From Prevotella aff. ruminicola Tc2-24 (lineage in GTDB: Bacteria; Bacteroidota; Bacteroidia; Bacteroidales; Bacteroidaceae), in the NCBI RefSeq assembly GCF_900110895.1, contig NZ_FOIQ01000006.1, positions 186,001 through 250,000 of the forward strand: 64,000 bases of DNA, written 5' to 3'. Shown here piece after piece: positions 42,223 through 50,500 of this stretch; positions within the stretch are counted from its first letter, which is position 1, and every line of letters begins with the position of its first letter. A program made the position numbers and the translations under genes. The notes below the pieces were generated by a model. It ran no database searches, was not told the DNA's origin, and saw nothing but the letters and a program-made list of their open reading frames with translations.

Positions 42223-44538
42223 ATGAAGAATCTATCCAGACTCATGAGCAAGAGCGCCCTCGTCGCGCTCGTCGCTCTCGGTCTCTCCGCCTGTACCGAT
42301 GATGACGACGTGATCGTCGGCAACATCACCATCTCGGAGAGTGAACTGAATAAGACCGTCGAGTGGGACGAGGTGGAGAGCTCCATCACGTTCACCGCCA
42401 ACAGCAGTTGGACGGCCAGCGTCAGCGACGTGACCACCCGTGCCGCCAACACCAAGATCGAATGGCTCACGCTGACCGTGAACTCGGGCAATGCCGGAGA
42501 GGTGAAGATGCCGTTCTGTCTGAAGAAGAACGACTCCGAGTTCTACCGCGACGCACAGATAGAGATCCGCTGCGGCGACAAGACCTCGGTGATCAACGTC
42601 CACCAGAACCAGAACCCCGACGCCGTCCACACCATGGACCGCTCACAAGTAGAGAACTTCGACAAGTACATCTGTCCGGGCACTTGGAACGAGGGCTTCG
42701 AGCGCGGTGTCGACCATATGCTGCGCGACGATGCCAAGTGGTCATTCTGGCGCATGAAGCAGAGTGAGCACTTCTTCGTGTTCTGGGAGCCAGGCTTCGG
42801 CTACGACCCTAACGGCAGCGATGTGCCTGCCGCCCTGCGCGTCAATATCGACGACCTGCTGCAGAAGGCAGAGCAGTTCTATACCACCAACGTGGAGAAG
42901 TTGAAGATGGTGACCGTGGGTCAGGGCAAGAGCAACCTCGACAAATATAAGATGCAGATCTACCTGCTCTATCAAGAAGACTGGCTCGCCACCGGCTCAG
43001 GCTATGACAACCAGATCGGTGCCCTCTGGGTGAACCCCTCTACCTGTCAGCCCGCCGGCTCGACCATCGCCCATGAGATCGGCCATTCGTTCCAGTACCA
43101 GGCAGGCTGCGACAAGCTGCTCAACGGTCAGGCCGAGGAGACGGCCTATGGCATGAACGGCGGTTTCCGCTATGGCTTCGGCGCCAATGGTGCCGGCGGC
43201 TGCGCCTACTGGGAGCAGTGCGCCCAGTGGCAGTCGTTCCAGGACTATCCCGAGGAGTGCTTCACACAGAATGCCAACGTATCGGTATGGCTCCGCTCGC
43301 ACCACCGTCACTTCAACCACGAGTTCATGCGCTATGCCTCTTACTGGCTGCCCTACTACCTGACACAGAAGCATGGTATCGAGGCCTACGGACGCATCTG
43401 GCAGGAGAGCACCTTCCCCGAGGATCCCATCCAGACCTACGCCCGTCTGTTCTGTGCCAGCGACATGGAGAAGTTCTACGATGAGTACTACGACTATGCC
43501 GCCCGTTGCGTGAACTACGACTTCGACGCCGTACACCAGTATCTCGGTCAGAACAGCAATGCAACAAACTACACGACCCATATGCTGCCGAAAGACGGCG
43601 GCTTCCAGCCCACCTACGACAATTGTCCTGGTACGACGGGCTTCAACGCCATCGAGCTGAACACCCCCGCCGCAGGTACGGTGGTGAAGGCCGACCTGAA
43701 GGCTGTAACCCCAGGCAGTGCGCTCGTCAGTGGCGATGCCGGTAAGGTGGTCGATGGCGATGGTCATGCCATCAGCACAGTGACCACCTACAACCAGCAG
43801 ACCAACACATCGTCGGCCTACCGTATCGGCTTCGTGGCCGTCAGCGGCGGCAAGACCACCTATGGCACGATGGCCAAGGGAAAGAATGCTGTGGCAGAGA
43901 TGAAGGTGCCGGCCGGCACCGACAAGCTCTACCTCGTAGTCGTGGCCACCCCGACAGACTACCAGCGCCAGGGTTGGGACGACGACGAGACCAACGACCA
44001 GCAGTGGCCTTACAACGTGAAGTTCGAGAACACGGGTGTGAAGGGCTTCGTCGAGATTCCTGCCGGCAATCCGGAGGATGTCGCCCTCACCTTCGACCTG
44101 AACGGTCTTGATGCGGCCTACGAAGGATATCAGGTTGCAGAGATCGACTTGCTCGGCGAGGGTCTCATCGAACAGATGGCCAAGGCCTTCCGACTGCAGC
44201 CCACAGAGATTCTCGGAGCCATGGCACAGCGCGCCGACGATAAGGTCGTGCCCGAGGAAGGCAAGGTGGCTGTCGGTCTGACACAGCCCGATGGTACCAT
44301 CAGCTTCGCCTGCAGCACGAACGCCATCGGCCCATGGATCAATGCCGAGGGCATGGCCGCCACCTGGGGCGAGGGCCAGCTCTATTATGAGTATAGTGGC
44401 ACCAGCTACCTCTTCCCCGTCGGCTTCAAGCCCGGCACTGTGGAGGCCGGCAAGACCTATACGATGAAGCCCACCTTCGTCTATACCAAGGACGGCAAGG
44501 AGTACAAGGCAGTCATCACTCTGAATCTACACTTCTAA
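42223..44538 (+). CDS. BACON-like / HExxH zincin-like surface lipoprotein (DUF6055-like)
   Basis: 771 residues from ATG 42223, giving lipobox GLSAC (Cys24). Residues ~30-125 (NKTVEWDEVESSITFTANSS ... IEIRCGDKTSVINVHQNQ) resemble the BACON carbohydrate-associated fold. Residues ~130-500 form a zincin-like domain: STIAHEIGHSFQYQ carries His284, Glu285 and His288, and Glu331 in CAYWEQCAQW, 46 residues beyond Glu285, fits a third gluzincin-type zinc ligand. The C-terminal ~250 residues are beta-rich. It closes the GH127-SusCD operon, 7 nt after the DUF4859-like gene and before a strong terminator. Either a metallopeptidase or a sequence-related glycan-binding protein; activity is not proven by the motif. 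Confidence 0.8.
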   Translation: MKNLSRLMSKSALVALVALGLSACTDDDDVIVGNITISESELNKTVEWDEVESSITFTANSSWTASVSDVTTRAANTKIEWLTLTVNSGNAGEVKMPFCLKKNDSEFYRDAQIEIRCGDKTSVINVHQNQNPDAVHTMDRSQVENFDKYICPGTWNEGFERGVDHMLRDDAKWSFWRMKQSEHFFVFWEPGFGYDPNGSDVPAALRVNIDDLLQKAEQFYTTNVEKLKMVTVGQGKSNLDKYKMQIYLLYQEDWLATGSGYDNQIGALWVNPSTCQPAGSTIAHEIGHSFQYQAGCDKLLNGQAEETAYGMNGGFRYGFGANGAGGCAYWEQCAQWQSFQDYPEECFTQNANVSVWLRSHHRHFNHEFMRYASYWLPYYLTQKHGIEAYGRIWQESTFPEDPIQTYARLFCASDMEKFYDEYYDYAARCVNYDFDAVHQYLGQNSNATNYTTHMLPKDGGFQPTYDNCPGTTGFNAIELNTPAAGTVVKADLKAVTPGSALVSGDAGKVVDGDGHAISTVTTYNQQTNTSSAYRIGFVAVSGGKTTYGTMAKGKNAVAEMKVPAGTDKLYLVVVATPTDYQRQGWDDDETNDQQWPYNVKFENTGVKGFVEIPAGNPEDVALTFDLNGLDAAYEGYQVAEIDLLGEGLIEQMAKAFRLQPTEILGAMAQRADDKVVPEEGKVAVGLTQPDGTISFACSTNAIGPWINAEGMAATWGEGQLYYEYSGTSYLFPVGFKPGTVEAGKTYTMKPTFVYTKDGKEYKAVITLNLHF

Positions 44539-44577
44539 TATAATAAATTGTTTAGGTACCTTGTTTTTTAGGTCGTT

Positions 44578-44632
44578 GGGGGCGGCAGATAGGATTCCTT
44601 CAGGAGAATCCATCGGGCCGCCCCCGTTTTTT
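44578..44632 (+). terminator. Terminator of the GH127/SusCD operon
   Basis: Outer stem of 9 bp (44578-44586 / 44617-44625, GGGGGCGGC / GCCGCCCCC), inner helix around GGATTCC/GGAGAATCC, followed by GTTTTTT. Confidence 0.85.
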
Positions 44633-44910
44633 GGTGATAGAGAATCGTTATATGATGTCAGTCTGATGCAGACAATTCTCTTTTTCTCATATACAATTAG
44701 ACGAGATATTCGAAGGGACAAACACGATATATCTTGACAAACGCCCCCTCATAACTCGCATGGAGATCAGAAACGATGGAATGAGAGGTGTAGGCGCGAG
44801 TTTTGGGCCGCCTTTATAATTAACTGATAATAAGACGATTACAACTACACAAGAACGAGGTGGGATCTTTCCTTCAAAGAGATAGGCCCTGTGAGTCGTG
44901 GAGATAGGGT

Positions 44911-44968
44911 TTACGAGTGAAAGAGATAATCCCTTATAGGGTATGGAGATGATCTCCTTCACTCGTAA
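44911..44968. repeat. Inverted repeat, 11-bp arms
   Basis: TTACGAGTGAA (44911-44921) pairs perfectly with TTCACTCGTAA (44958-44968); the interior can fold further (ATCCC / GGGTAT; GGAGAT / ATCTCC). Possible structured RNA or decayed mobile element. Confidence 0.55.
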
Positions 44969-45127
44969 GTGCCATTCCTTACCATCGTGGAGATAATCTC
45001 CTTGACTGTTAGAAGCCACCCCTACCCAAAGGAGCCCCCATCTCTACGCCGAACAGGGGAAAAAGGAACTAAAAGTCCCCCTTGGTTTTTCTAGTTCACA
45101 ACTTCAGACAAGCACTTTTTTTGGCAC

Positions 45128-45142
45128 TTTTTTAGGACAAAC
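45128..45142 (+). repeat. 15-bp direct repeat, left copy
   Basis: TTTTTTAGGACAAAC, identical to 47485-47499 in the same orientation. The two copies bracket the Rhs-debris/immunity-like gene island. Confidence 0.6.
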
Positions 45143-45147
45143 CAATG

Positions 45148-45170
45148 CGGTCCCTGAGCCTGTCGAAGGG
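45148..45170 (-). repeat. CTTCGACA(A/G)GCTCAGGGACC repeat, copy
   Basis: The minus strand reads CCCTTCGACAGGCTCAGGGACCG, a short dispersed repeat also at 47328, 47389 and 53218. The near palindrome TCCCT-GAGCCTGTCGA-AGGGA can form a small hairpin. Confidence 0.65.
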
Positions 45171-45294
45171 ACAAAGGAAAAAAGGTCGGAACAAACTGGG
45201 AGTTTCATGTCGGCAAAGTGACAGAAACCAGGCAACCCCGAATGCTTACAACCAGGGCACTTCAGGGTCAGCATCATTAATTACGCTCTTTTTC

Positions 45295-45741
45295 TTATTC
45301 CTTGCCATTATACACTGACGTCTCAATTCTGACTTGAGACGTTACAGTATAACACAAGTTCAATGAGGGCATCTCATATTCCCAATTATTGACAGAAAGG
45401 AACTCTTTACGATTCTCTTTTTCTGTATATAGCCATAATTCGTAATTGCCATCAAAGAGAATTCCTAGATTCAGATTCTCTTCGACCAATTTCACATCAA
45501 GTACCCTTTTACCTTTCAGCATATTTGCCACTACTGCCATCTTCCCAATCATAGGAGTATCGTCATCCTCAGAACATGCGATTAGTTCTTCACCACAACT
45601 AATTTCCCAATACCTCCATGCCCATATTGCAGAATCATTATCGAATTTTAGTAAAAGGATACTACTTGCCCCACCGCCAGTATTACTACTCACCACATAA
45701 TTACCAATAAGTGCTCGCAAACCTGCAATAATTCTTTCCAT
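45295..45741 (-). CDS. Hypothetical protein, immunity-protein-like
   Basis: 148 residues from ATG 45741 (a TTG codon 12 nt earlier is less likely). No signal peptide, acidic and compact, with alternating strands (SSILLLKFDNDSAIWAWRYWEI; LNLGILFDGNYELWLYTEKEN). The size, cytoplasmic nature and position directly after a 30-residue toxin-tail-like frame (stop 45743-45745, one base before this ATG) and within 1.5 kb of Rhs core debris fit a polymorphic-toxin immunity protein left after loss of its toxin. I do not recognise a specific Imm family. Last gene of a minus-strand run starting at 47099. Confidence 0.6.
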   Translation of the reverse strand: MERIIAGLRALIGNYVVSSNTGGGASSILLLKFDNDSAIWAWRYWEISCGEELIACSEDDDTPMIGKMAVVANMLKGKRVLDVKLVEENLNLGILFDGNYELWLYTEKENRKEFLSVNNWEYEMPSLNLCYTVTSQVRIETSVYNGKE

Positions 45742-45742
45742 G

Positions 45743-45835
45743 TTATTTTCCAAAAAGTGAATGTATCAAATCCCCTATCTCATGATAGCCATAACCTTGA
45801 TGACTGACCTCGTCGTGTATAATTCTTCTCTCCAT
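45743..45835 (-). pseudogene. Candidate toxin C-terminal remnant or small ORF (30 aa)
   Basis: Frame MERRIIHDEVSHQGYGYHEI then GDLIHSLFGK, stop. Its ATG overlaps the stop of the upstream gene (TAATG), and its own stop is separated from the immunity-like ATG by a single base, as toxin/immunity genes often are. The frame is open upstream for ~15 more codons (to a TAA) with reasonable composition, inside the other gene. Interpreted as the last residues of a polymorphic toxin, though a translationally coupled micro-protein is equally possible. Confidence 0.4.
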
Positions 45836-46326
45836 TAGTGTAAAGGAATTACCACTCTTGTCCTTGACACATAGACGGTATTCTTCTTTATATGCTTACA
45901 TTTTTTCCATATGTTTTTTGTCTTTTTTATCGACTGTATAATGACATTGTCTATAACCGGATTCTTTTCATATGCTTCTCTCCTTAATAATCGAACTTCT
46001 ACTATTCTCATCTTATTTGAGAACAAAATAGAATAAACGACAGAAGCATAAGGTTCAGACTCTTTACATCCGTCCCAGTTAGACCATAAGTCATATTGAT
46101 TACGCATAATAAGAGAATCTAGTTCCTCCTTTTCACACATGAGATCTTTTCTCGTTGTAACCTCTATAGAATGGCCGTCGTTATCAATATAATGCATAAC
46201 ATTTCTTATCGTATCTGTCATGAGCCATATATTGCCATCTGCATCCCTTGCAACTCTTTCTTGTGAAAAAGAAGGAATACAAAAACAAAATGTGAATACA
46301 AAATAAACAATAATCCTAGTAAACAT
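45835..46326 (-). CDS. Hypothetical secreted protein (163 aa)
   Basis: Signal peptide MFTRIIVYFVFTFCFCIPSFS precedes a small domain: ERVARDADGNIWLMTDTIRN, a charged central helix, YASVVYSILFSNKMRIVEVRLLR and a C-terminus VSRTRVVIPLH. The pattern of a strand (KMRIVEVRLLR), helix and final strand recalls small periplasmic proteins; no family recognised. It is AT-rich compared with the PUL genes on either side, as are the other genes of 45295-47099, suggesting acquisition as a block. Overlaps the downstream frame by TAATG. Confidence 0.6.
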   Translation of the reverse strand: MFTRIIVYFVFTFCFCIPSFSQERVARDADGNIWLMTDTIRNVMHYIDNDGHSIEVTTRKDLMCEKEELDSLIMRNQYDLWSNWDGCKESEPYASVVYSILFSNKMRIVEVRLLRREAYEKNPVIDNVIIQSIKKTKNIWKKCKHIKKNTVYVSRTRVVIPLH

Positions 46327-46438
46327 GATTAAGTCTTTTACTCATTAATGTCGCTCTCCCATGAACAAAAGGATCGACGCCCCGGTTGACCATGACAAGA
46401 AGGTCGCATAATACTGACAACAACAGTCTTCTCTTCAT
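46316..46438 (-). CDS. Possible small ORF (40 aa)
   Basis: MKRRLLLSVLCDLLVMVNRG, continuing VDPFVHGRATLMSKRLNHVY, stop. It overlaps the start of the next gene by 11 nt and fills the only sizeable gap in the run. It lacks a clear family; composition is protein-like with a basic start and hydrophobic stretch. It could instead be another fragment of a decayed gene. Confidence 0.3.
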   Translation of the reverse strand: MKRRLLLSVLCDLLVMVNRGVDPFVHGRATLMSKRLNHVY

Positions 46439-46472
46439 CAATTTATCATATTAATGCAGTATACTATTTACA

Positions 46473-47099
46473 TTATAAGAACAAATCCCTTCGTTCTTGA
46501 AATACACGCGATACATAGTCCATCTGGAATTCCCCCTTTTCCTTAATGATTACACGAAATATGAATCTTTGTGACTTATGCTTATGGTATTCTTCTGAAT
46601 TAGAGAGATAATCAACATTCCAATCCTCACACGCCTTAAAGAATTCTCGATATTGCAACTCTCGCTCATCAAATTGACGTATAAAAACTGTATCTGGCAT
46701 ATTATTGGGCTGTGGCCTATATCTATAATTATACCCCTTATCTCCCTTCTTCCAAAAAGTGAAATGAGTTATATAACGACTACATTCTATATGCTGAATA
46801 AAAAAAAGCGTGTCACCTACTTGATAATGAGGATATAAATCTCTTATTTTCTTTTCCCCATTCAGAATACGGCCCTTTTCTATCACATGCGCCAAGTCAT
46901 GAGGCACCATATTATCAATAACATTTTTCAGTCCCACCTCTTTCATGGAATCCACAATGGCCGTCCATAAAATAGATGTCGAGTCTTCATCAACAAGGGT
47001 TGCATCCACACTATCTGCCGCACGTGAAGATGTACCGGTTGAAGAAATCGTACAACCCATAAAAGAACTTATCAATAATATGACTAATGTTTTCTTCAT
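46473..47099 (-). CDS. Hypothetical lipoprotein (208 aa)
   Basis: MKKTLVILLISSFMGC gives a lipobox ending at Cys16. The mature protein is mixed alpha/beta (TSILWTAIVDSMKEVGLKNV; VGDTLFFIQHIECSRYITHF; RFIFRVIIKEKGEFQMDYVS), with no recognised family. It is the first full gene behind the consensus promoter at 47241-47272 and directly follows the Rhs-core fragment. AT-rich like its neighbours. Confidence 0.65.
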   Translation of the reverse strand: MKKTLVILLISSFMGCTISSTGTSSRAADSVDATLVDEDSTSILWTAIVDSMKEVGLKNVIDNMVPHDLAHVIEKGRILNGEKKIRDLYPHYQVGDTLFFIQHIECSRYITHFTFWKKGDKGYNYRYRPQPNNMPDTVFIRQFDERELQYREFFKACEDWNVDYLSNSEEYHKHKSQRFIFRVIIKEKGEFQMDYVSRVFQERRDLFL

Positions 47100-47105
47100 C
47101 TTCGT

Positions 47106-47216
47106 CTAGGTTTTTAATCTATTCAAATCGTGATGGCGGGCGCCGTGGTCGTAGGTGTTCAGGCCAAGCGTGCCGTCGAACTCCTTATTGTAGGTGACAT
47201 TCATCTGCAATCCCAT
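47106..47216 (-). pseudogene. Rhs core-domain fragment
   Basis: A 36-codon frame (ATG 47216, TAG 47106-47108) includes TYNKEFDGTLGLNTYDHGAR followed by HHD, matching the YNxKExDxxxGLNxYDxGARxxD signature of the Rhs repeat-associated core that precedes polymorphic toxin C-termini. After HHD the expected PxxGRW continuation is lost (LNRLKT, stop), so this is a remnant. The preceding frame does not continue the Rhs pattern. It sits between a consensus promoter and the lipoprotein gene. Confidence 0.65.
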
Positions 47217-47240
47217 GCGATTTATGGTTGATATCAGCGG

Positions 47241-47272
47241 CAAATATAGGTAATTTGTCTGAGACCACCAAA
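47241..47272 (-). promoter_or_regulatory. Consensus promoter of the small secreted-protein run
   Basis: Minus strand TTTG (47272-47269), 20-bp spacer, TATATTTG (47248-47241) and CC. Transcription would start near 47234, just ahead of the Rhs fragment, and continue through 47099-45295. Confidence 0.7.
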
Positions 47273-47318
47273 TCTGTGAGGTAATTTGTGGGGATCCCTT
47301 CTTGGATAAGTCAAGCGA

Positions 47319-47442
47319 GCGGTTCTCCCTTCGACAAGCTCAGGGACCGCAGGGCAACCGCAGGATCAGGGATCGCTGGAGCGGTTCTCCCTTCGACAAG
47401 CTCAGGGACCGCAGGGCAACCACAGGATCAAGGACCGCTGGG
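47319..47442 (+). repeat. 62-bp tandem repeat, two copies
   Basis: Copies 47319-47380 and 47381-47442 differ at about four positions. Each contains GTTCTCCCTTCGACAAGCT and CAGGGACCGCAGGGCAACC, the same core as the dispersed repeats at 45148 and 53218. A truncated further copy (ACTTCGACAGGC, 47447-47458) follows. Confidence 0.8.
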
Positions 47443-47484
47443 GGAGACTTCGACAGGCCGTTCTACGAACGCTCTTAGGGGCAG

Positions 47485-47499
47485 TTTTTTAGGACAAAC
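47485..47499 (+). repeat. 15-bp direct repeat, right copy
   Basis: TTTTTTAGGACAAAC, identical to 45128-45142. Confidence 0.6.
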
Positions 47500-47547
47500 G
47501 GAGGTGCATCGAGTTATTGTTGTACGTCGAAAAAACGAGCGAAACAC

Positions 47548-47578
47548 TTGGTTTTCTCGGATATTTTCTATATTTTTG
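47548..47578 (+). promoter_or_regulatory. Promoter of the hybrid two-component gene, leaderless type
   Basis: TTG (47548-47550), 20-bp spacer, TATTTTTG (47571-47578), CA. The box ends 4 nt before ATG 47583 and 7 nt before ATG 47586, so the transcript should begin at or next to the start codon. Confidence 0.65.
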
Positions 47579-47582
47579 CACA

Positions 47583-50500
47583 ATGATGAGACGACTGTTA
47601 CTACTGCCCATCACTCTGCTGTTCCTCTTGCCTGTGATGGCAATGGGAGACTACCGCTATCGGAACATCACGATGAACGACGGATTGACCTCAAATGCCG
47701 TCCGTAACATCGTGCAAGACAAGTATGGCTTCATCTGGTTCGGGACGGACAACGGGCTCTGTCGCTACGACGGTACAAAGGTGCTGCCGCTACGCATCGC
47801 CGCGCTCGGCATCAACCAATATGTGTCGGCCCTGCTGGCCGGCGACGACGGCATCTACATCGGTACGGAGAAAGGCGTGTTCCGCCTGCCCTTCGAGCGA
47901 CAGATGTTCGAGCGACTGCCAATGGATATCCATTCGGCAGTGACCTCGCTGGCGACAGACAAAGGAGAGGGACTCTGGATATCAACGATGGCGAACGGTG
48001 TGTGGCGCTACGACCTGAAGACAGGACAGACGAGGCACTATGACTTCAAGACCATCGGCAGTGCCGTGGCTCAGGTACTCGTCGACCACGGCAACCAGGT
48101 GTGGACCATCACCAACTGGGGGGCTCCGACCGTCCAGAAGCTGAACCGTCTGCACGACAGATTCGAGGCCGTCGACCTATCCTATAACGGGAACTATAAC
48201 GCGTTGCGGATGCTACAGACCCGTGACGGACGGATCTGGATAGGCACGTGGGAGCAGGGACTGCTGCTGATGCACAGCGACGGACGACTGGAGCAGGTGC
48301 TCAACCCCGTCGCGACCAAGGTTGGCTCGCATATCCACACACTGCTTGAGAGGACACACGCTGGTGACGGCACCTCAGAGGGGCGGGCAGACGACTATAT
48401 CTGCATCGGCTGCGACGACGGTGTGATATGCTTCAACCCGAAGACCAGAGAGTGGTGGCGACTGATAGACGGTCAGCGGCTGACCGACCGCTTCGTCTAT
48501 GCCCTCATGAACGACACGGAGAACGGCACCTGGATTGGCACCTATTACGGTGGCGTGAACTACATCTCGCCTGTAGGCAAGCGCTTCGAGGCGTTCTCCA
48601 TGGAGTCGGGACTGGCAGGAAATGTGATCTCACGTTTCTGTGAGGACAGGCAGGGCCATGTATGGATTGCCAGCGATGACGGTGGACTGATGTGCTACTC
48701 GCCACGAGAGCAGCGCTTCGTCGACTATCCGCACCGCGATATCCTGTCGCGCCAGAACACACATGCCCTGTGCTTCTGGGGCAGTGAGCTGTGGATAGGC
48801 ACCTATACCAGCGGTGTACTGGTACTCAACACGGAGACCGGTGCCCTGAGACAGTATATGCAGACCACCGACCCCCACTCGCTCGACAACTCCAGCAGCT
48901 ACGCTATCTACAACGACACGCAGGGACAGATCTGGGTGGCAACGATGGAAGGACTGAACCGTTACGACCGCACGGACAACTGGTTTGAGCGTATCGGAAA
49001 GGTGAGCTCACTGACCATCGACATCGACGAGGACCGCTACGGCAACCTGTGGCTGTCGACACAGGGCAGCGGACTGTGGAAATACGACACCAGGCACAAG
49101 ACGTTCAGACAATACCTGCACGACGATAACGACCCTCACTCCCTGGCCGACAACCAGGTGAACTGCACATATGTCGACGAGAGCGGTCGGCTATGGATCG
49201 GCACACTGGGCGGACTCTGCCGCTACGACGAGGGCAAAGACCGCTTTATCAGCGCCAGCCTCGACGTGCCCAACCACAACGTCATGGGCATCATCGAAGA
49301 GCAGGGTGCCTTGTGGCTCTCGACAGAACGGGGCATCATCAAATACGTGCCCAACGGTGACGTGCAGCGGTTCACCCTCCACGACGGACTGGTGAGCGAG
49401 CAGTTCCAGCCGAACTCGGGCATCAAGGCCAGCGACGGCCGTATCTACTTCGGCACCACCAGCGGCTTCAACACCTTCCTGCCTTACCAGATCAAGACCA
49501 ACAGCATGATGCCGCCCGTCTATATCACCTCGCTCCAGATCATGAACCGTGAGGAGCATACCTACGACGGACTGCCTCTGGACCTCTCGCAGACCAAGGA
49601 GCTGGTACTCGGCTATAACGACGCACAGATGCTCACCCTCTCGTTTGCCTCACTGAGCTACTGCTCACCGGGGAAAAACCAGTATGCCTATATGATGGAA
49701 GGGTTCGACAACGACTGGAACTACGTGGGCAACCAGAACCAGGCCACCTACACGAACCTGCCTGCCGGCACCTATATCTTCCACGTGAAGGCAACGAACA
49801 ACGACGGCATATGGTCGTCGAACGAGGCGACGCTCCGCATCGTGGTACACCCGCCATTCTGGTGGAGCTGGTATGCCAAGGTCATCTATCTCCTGCTGGC
49901 AGGCGCCATCATCTGGTACTACATGCACACCCGTCTCCGTAGGGCCGAGCGCCAGCATCAGCGCGAGCTACAGCGGCTGAGCGAGGAAAAAGAGAAGGAG
50001 GTGCGCGAGGCTCGTCTGAACTTCTTCACGATGATTGCTCACGAGATACGCACCCCGGTATCGCTGATCATCGGTCCTCTGGAGAAGCTGAAGGACTCTA
50101 AGGTCGAGGGACTGGACATCATCGACCGCAACGCCCACCGTCTGCTGGAACTGGTGAACCAGCTACTCGACTTCCGTAAGGTGGAACAGCAGAGTCTGGC
50201 CATGCATTTCGCCCCACAGAATATCCACCACCTGGTGCAGTCGGTCAGCGAGCGCTTCGCCCCCACCTTCGAACAAGGCGGCAAACGGTTTACGGTAACC
50301 TATCCCGACGAGCACTTCACGGCCATCATCGACAGGGAGGCGGTGACGAAGGTCATCAGCAACCTGTTGACGAATGCGAACAAATACACCAAGGACGATG
50401 TGCGACTGACCTGCGAGGTGGAGCCCGACGGATCGCACTTCCGCATCGAGGTGACCGATAACGGCGTAGGGATTCGCGAGGAAGACCGCCAGCGGATCTT

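Larger units (their letters stand above)
44633..45294. other. Gene-poor stretch with inverted repeats and repeated GGAGAT segments
   Basis: No credible gene. TGGAGAT recurs at about 44761, 44899, 44944 and 44988, the last two in the self-complementary form GGAGAT-A/G-ATCTCC. An 11-bp perfect inverted repeat (44911-44921 / 44958-44968, TTACGAGTGAA) encloses CCCTTATAGGG. A minus-strand open frame (44687-45019) lacks protein-like features. At 45128-45142 lies TTTTTTAGGACAAAC, repeated at 47485-47499, and at 45148-45169 a copy of the CCTTCGACA-GCTCAGGGACC repeat (inverted). Confidence 0.6.

Noticed and set aside
42223..44538. Calling the HExxH protein an M60/enhancin mucinase
   Set aside because: HExxH and a distant Glu are not enough; the surrounding sequence did not give me a confident M60 match.
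44687..45019. 110-codon minus-strand frame
   Set aside because: Built of short inverted and repeated segments; composition not protein-like and no start signal or family.
47319..47442. CRISPR array
   Set aside because: Only two units, directly adjacent with no spacers, and no cas genes.
47288..47707. 139-codon frame over the tandem repeat
   Set aside because: Translation is made of the repeat (FDKLRDRRATAG), typical of repeats read as protein, and runs out of frame into the HTCS gene.
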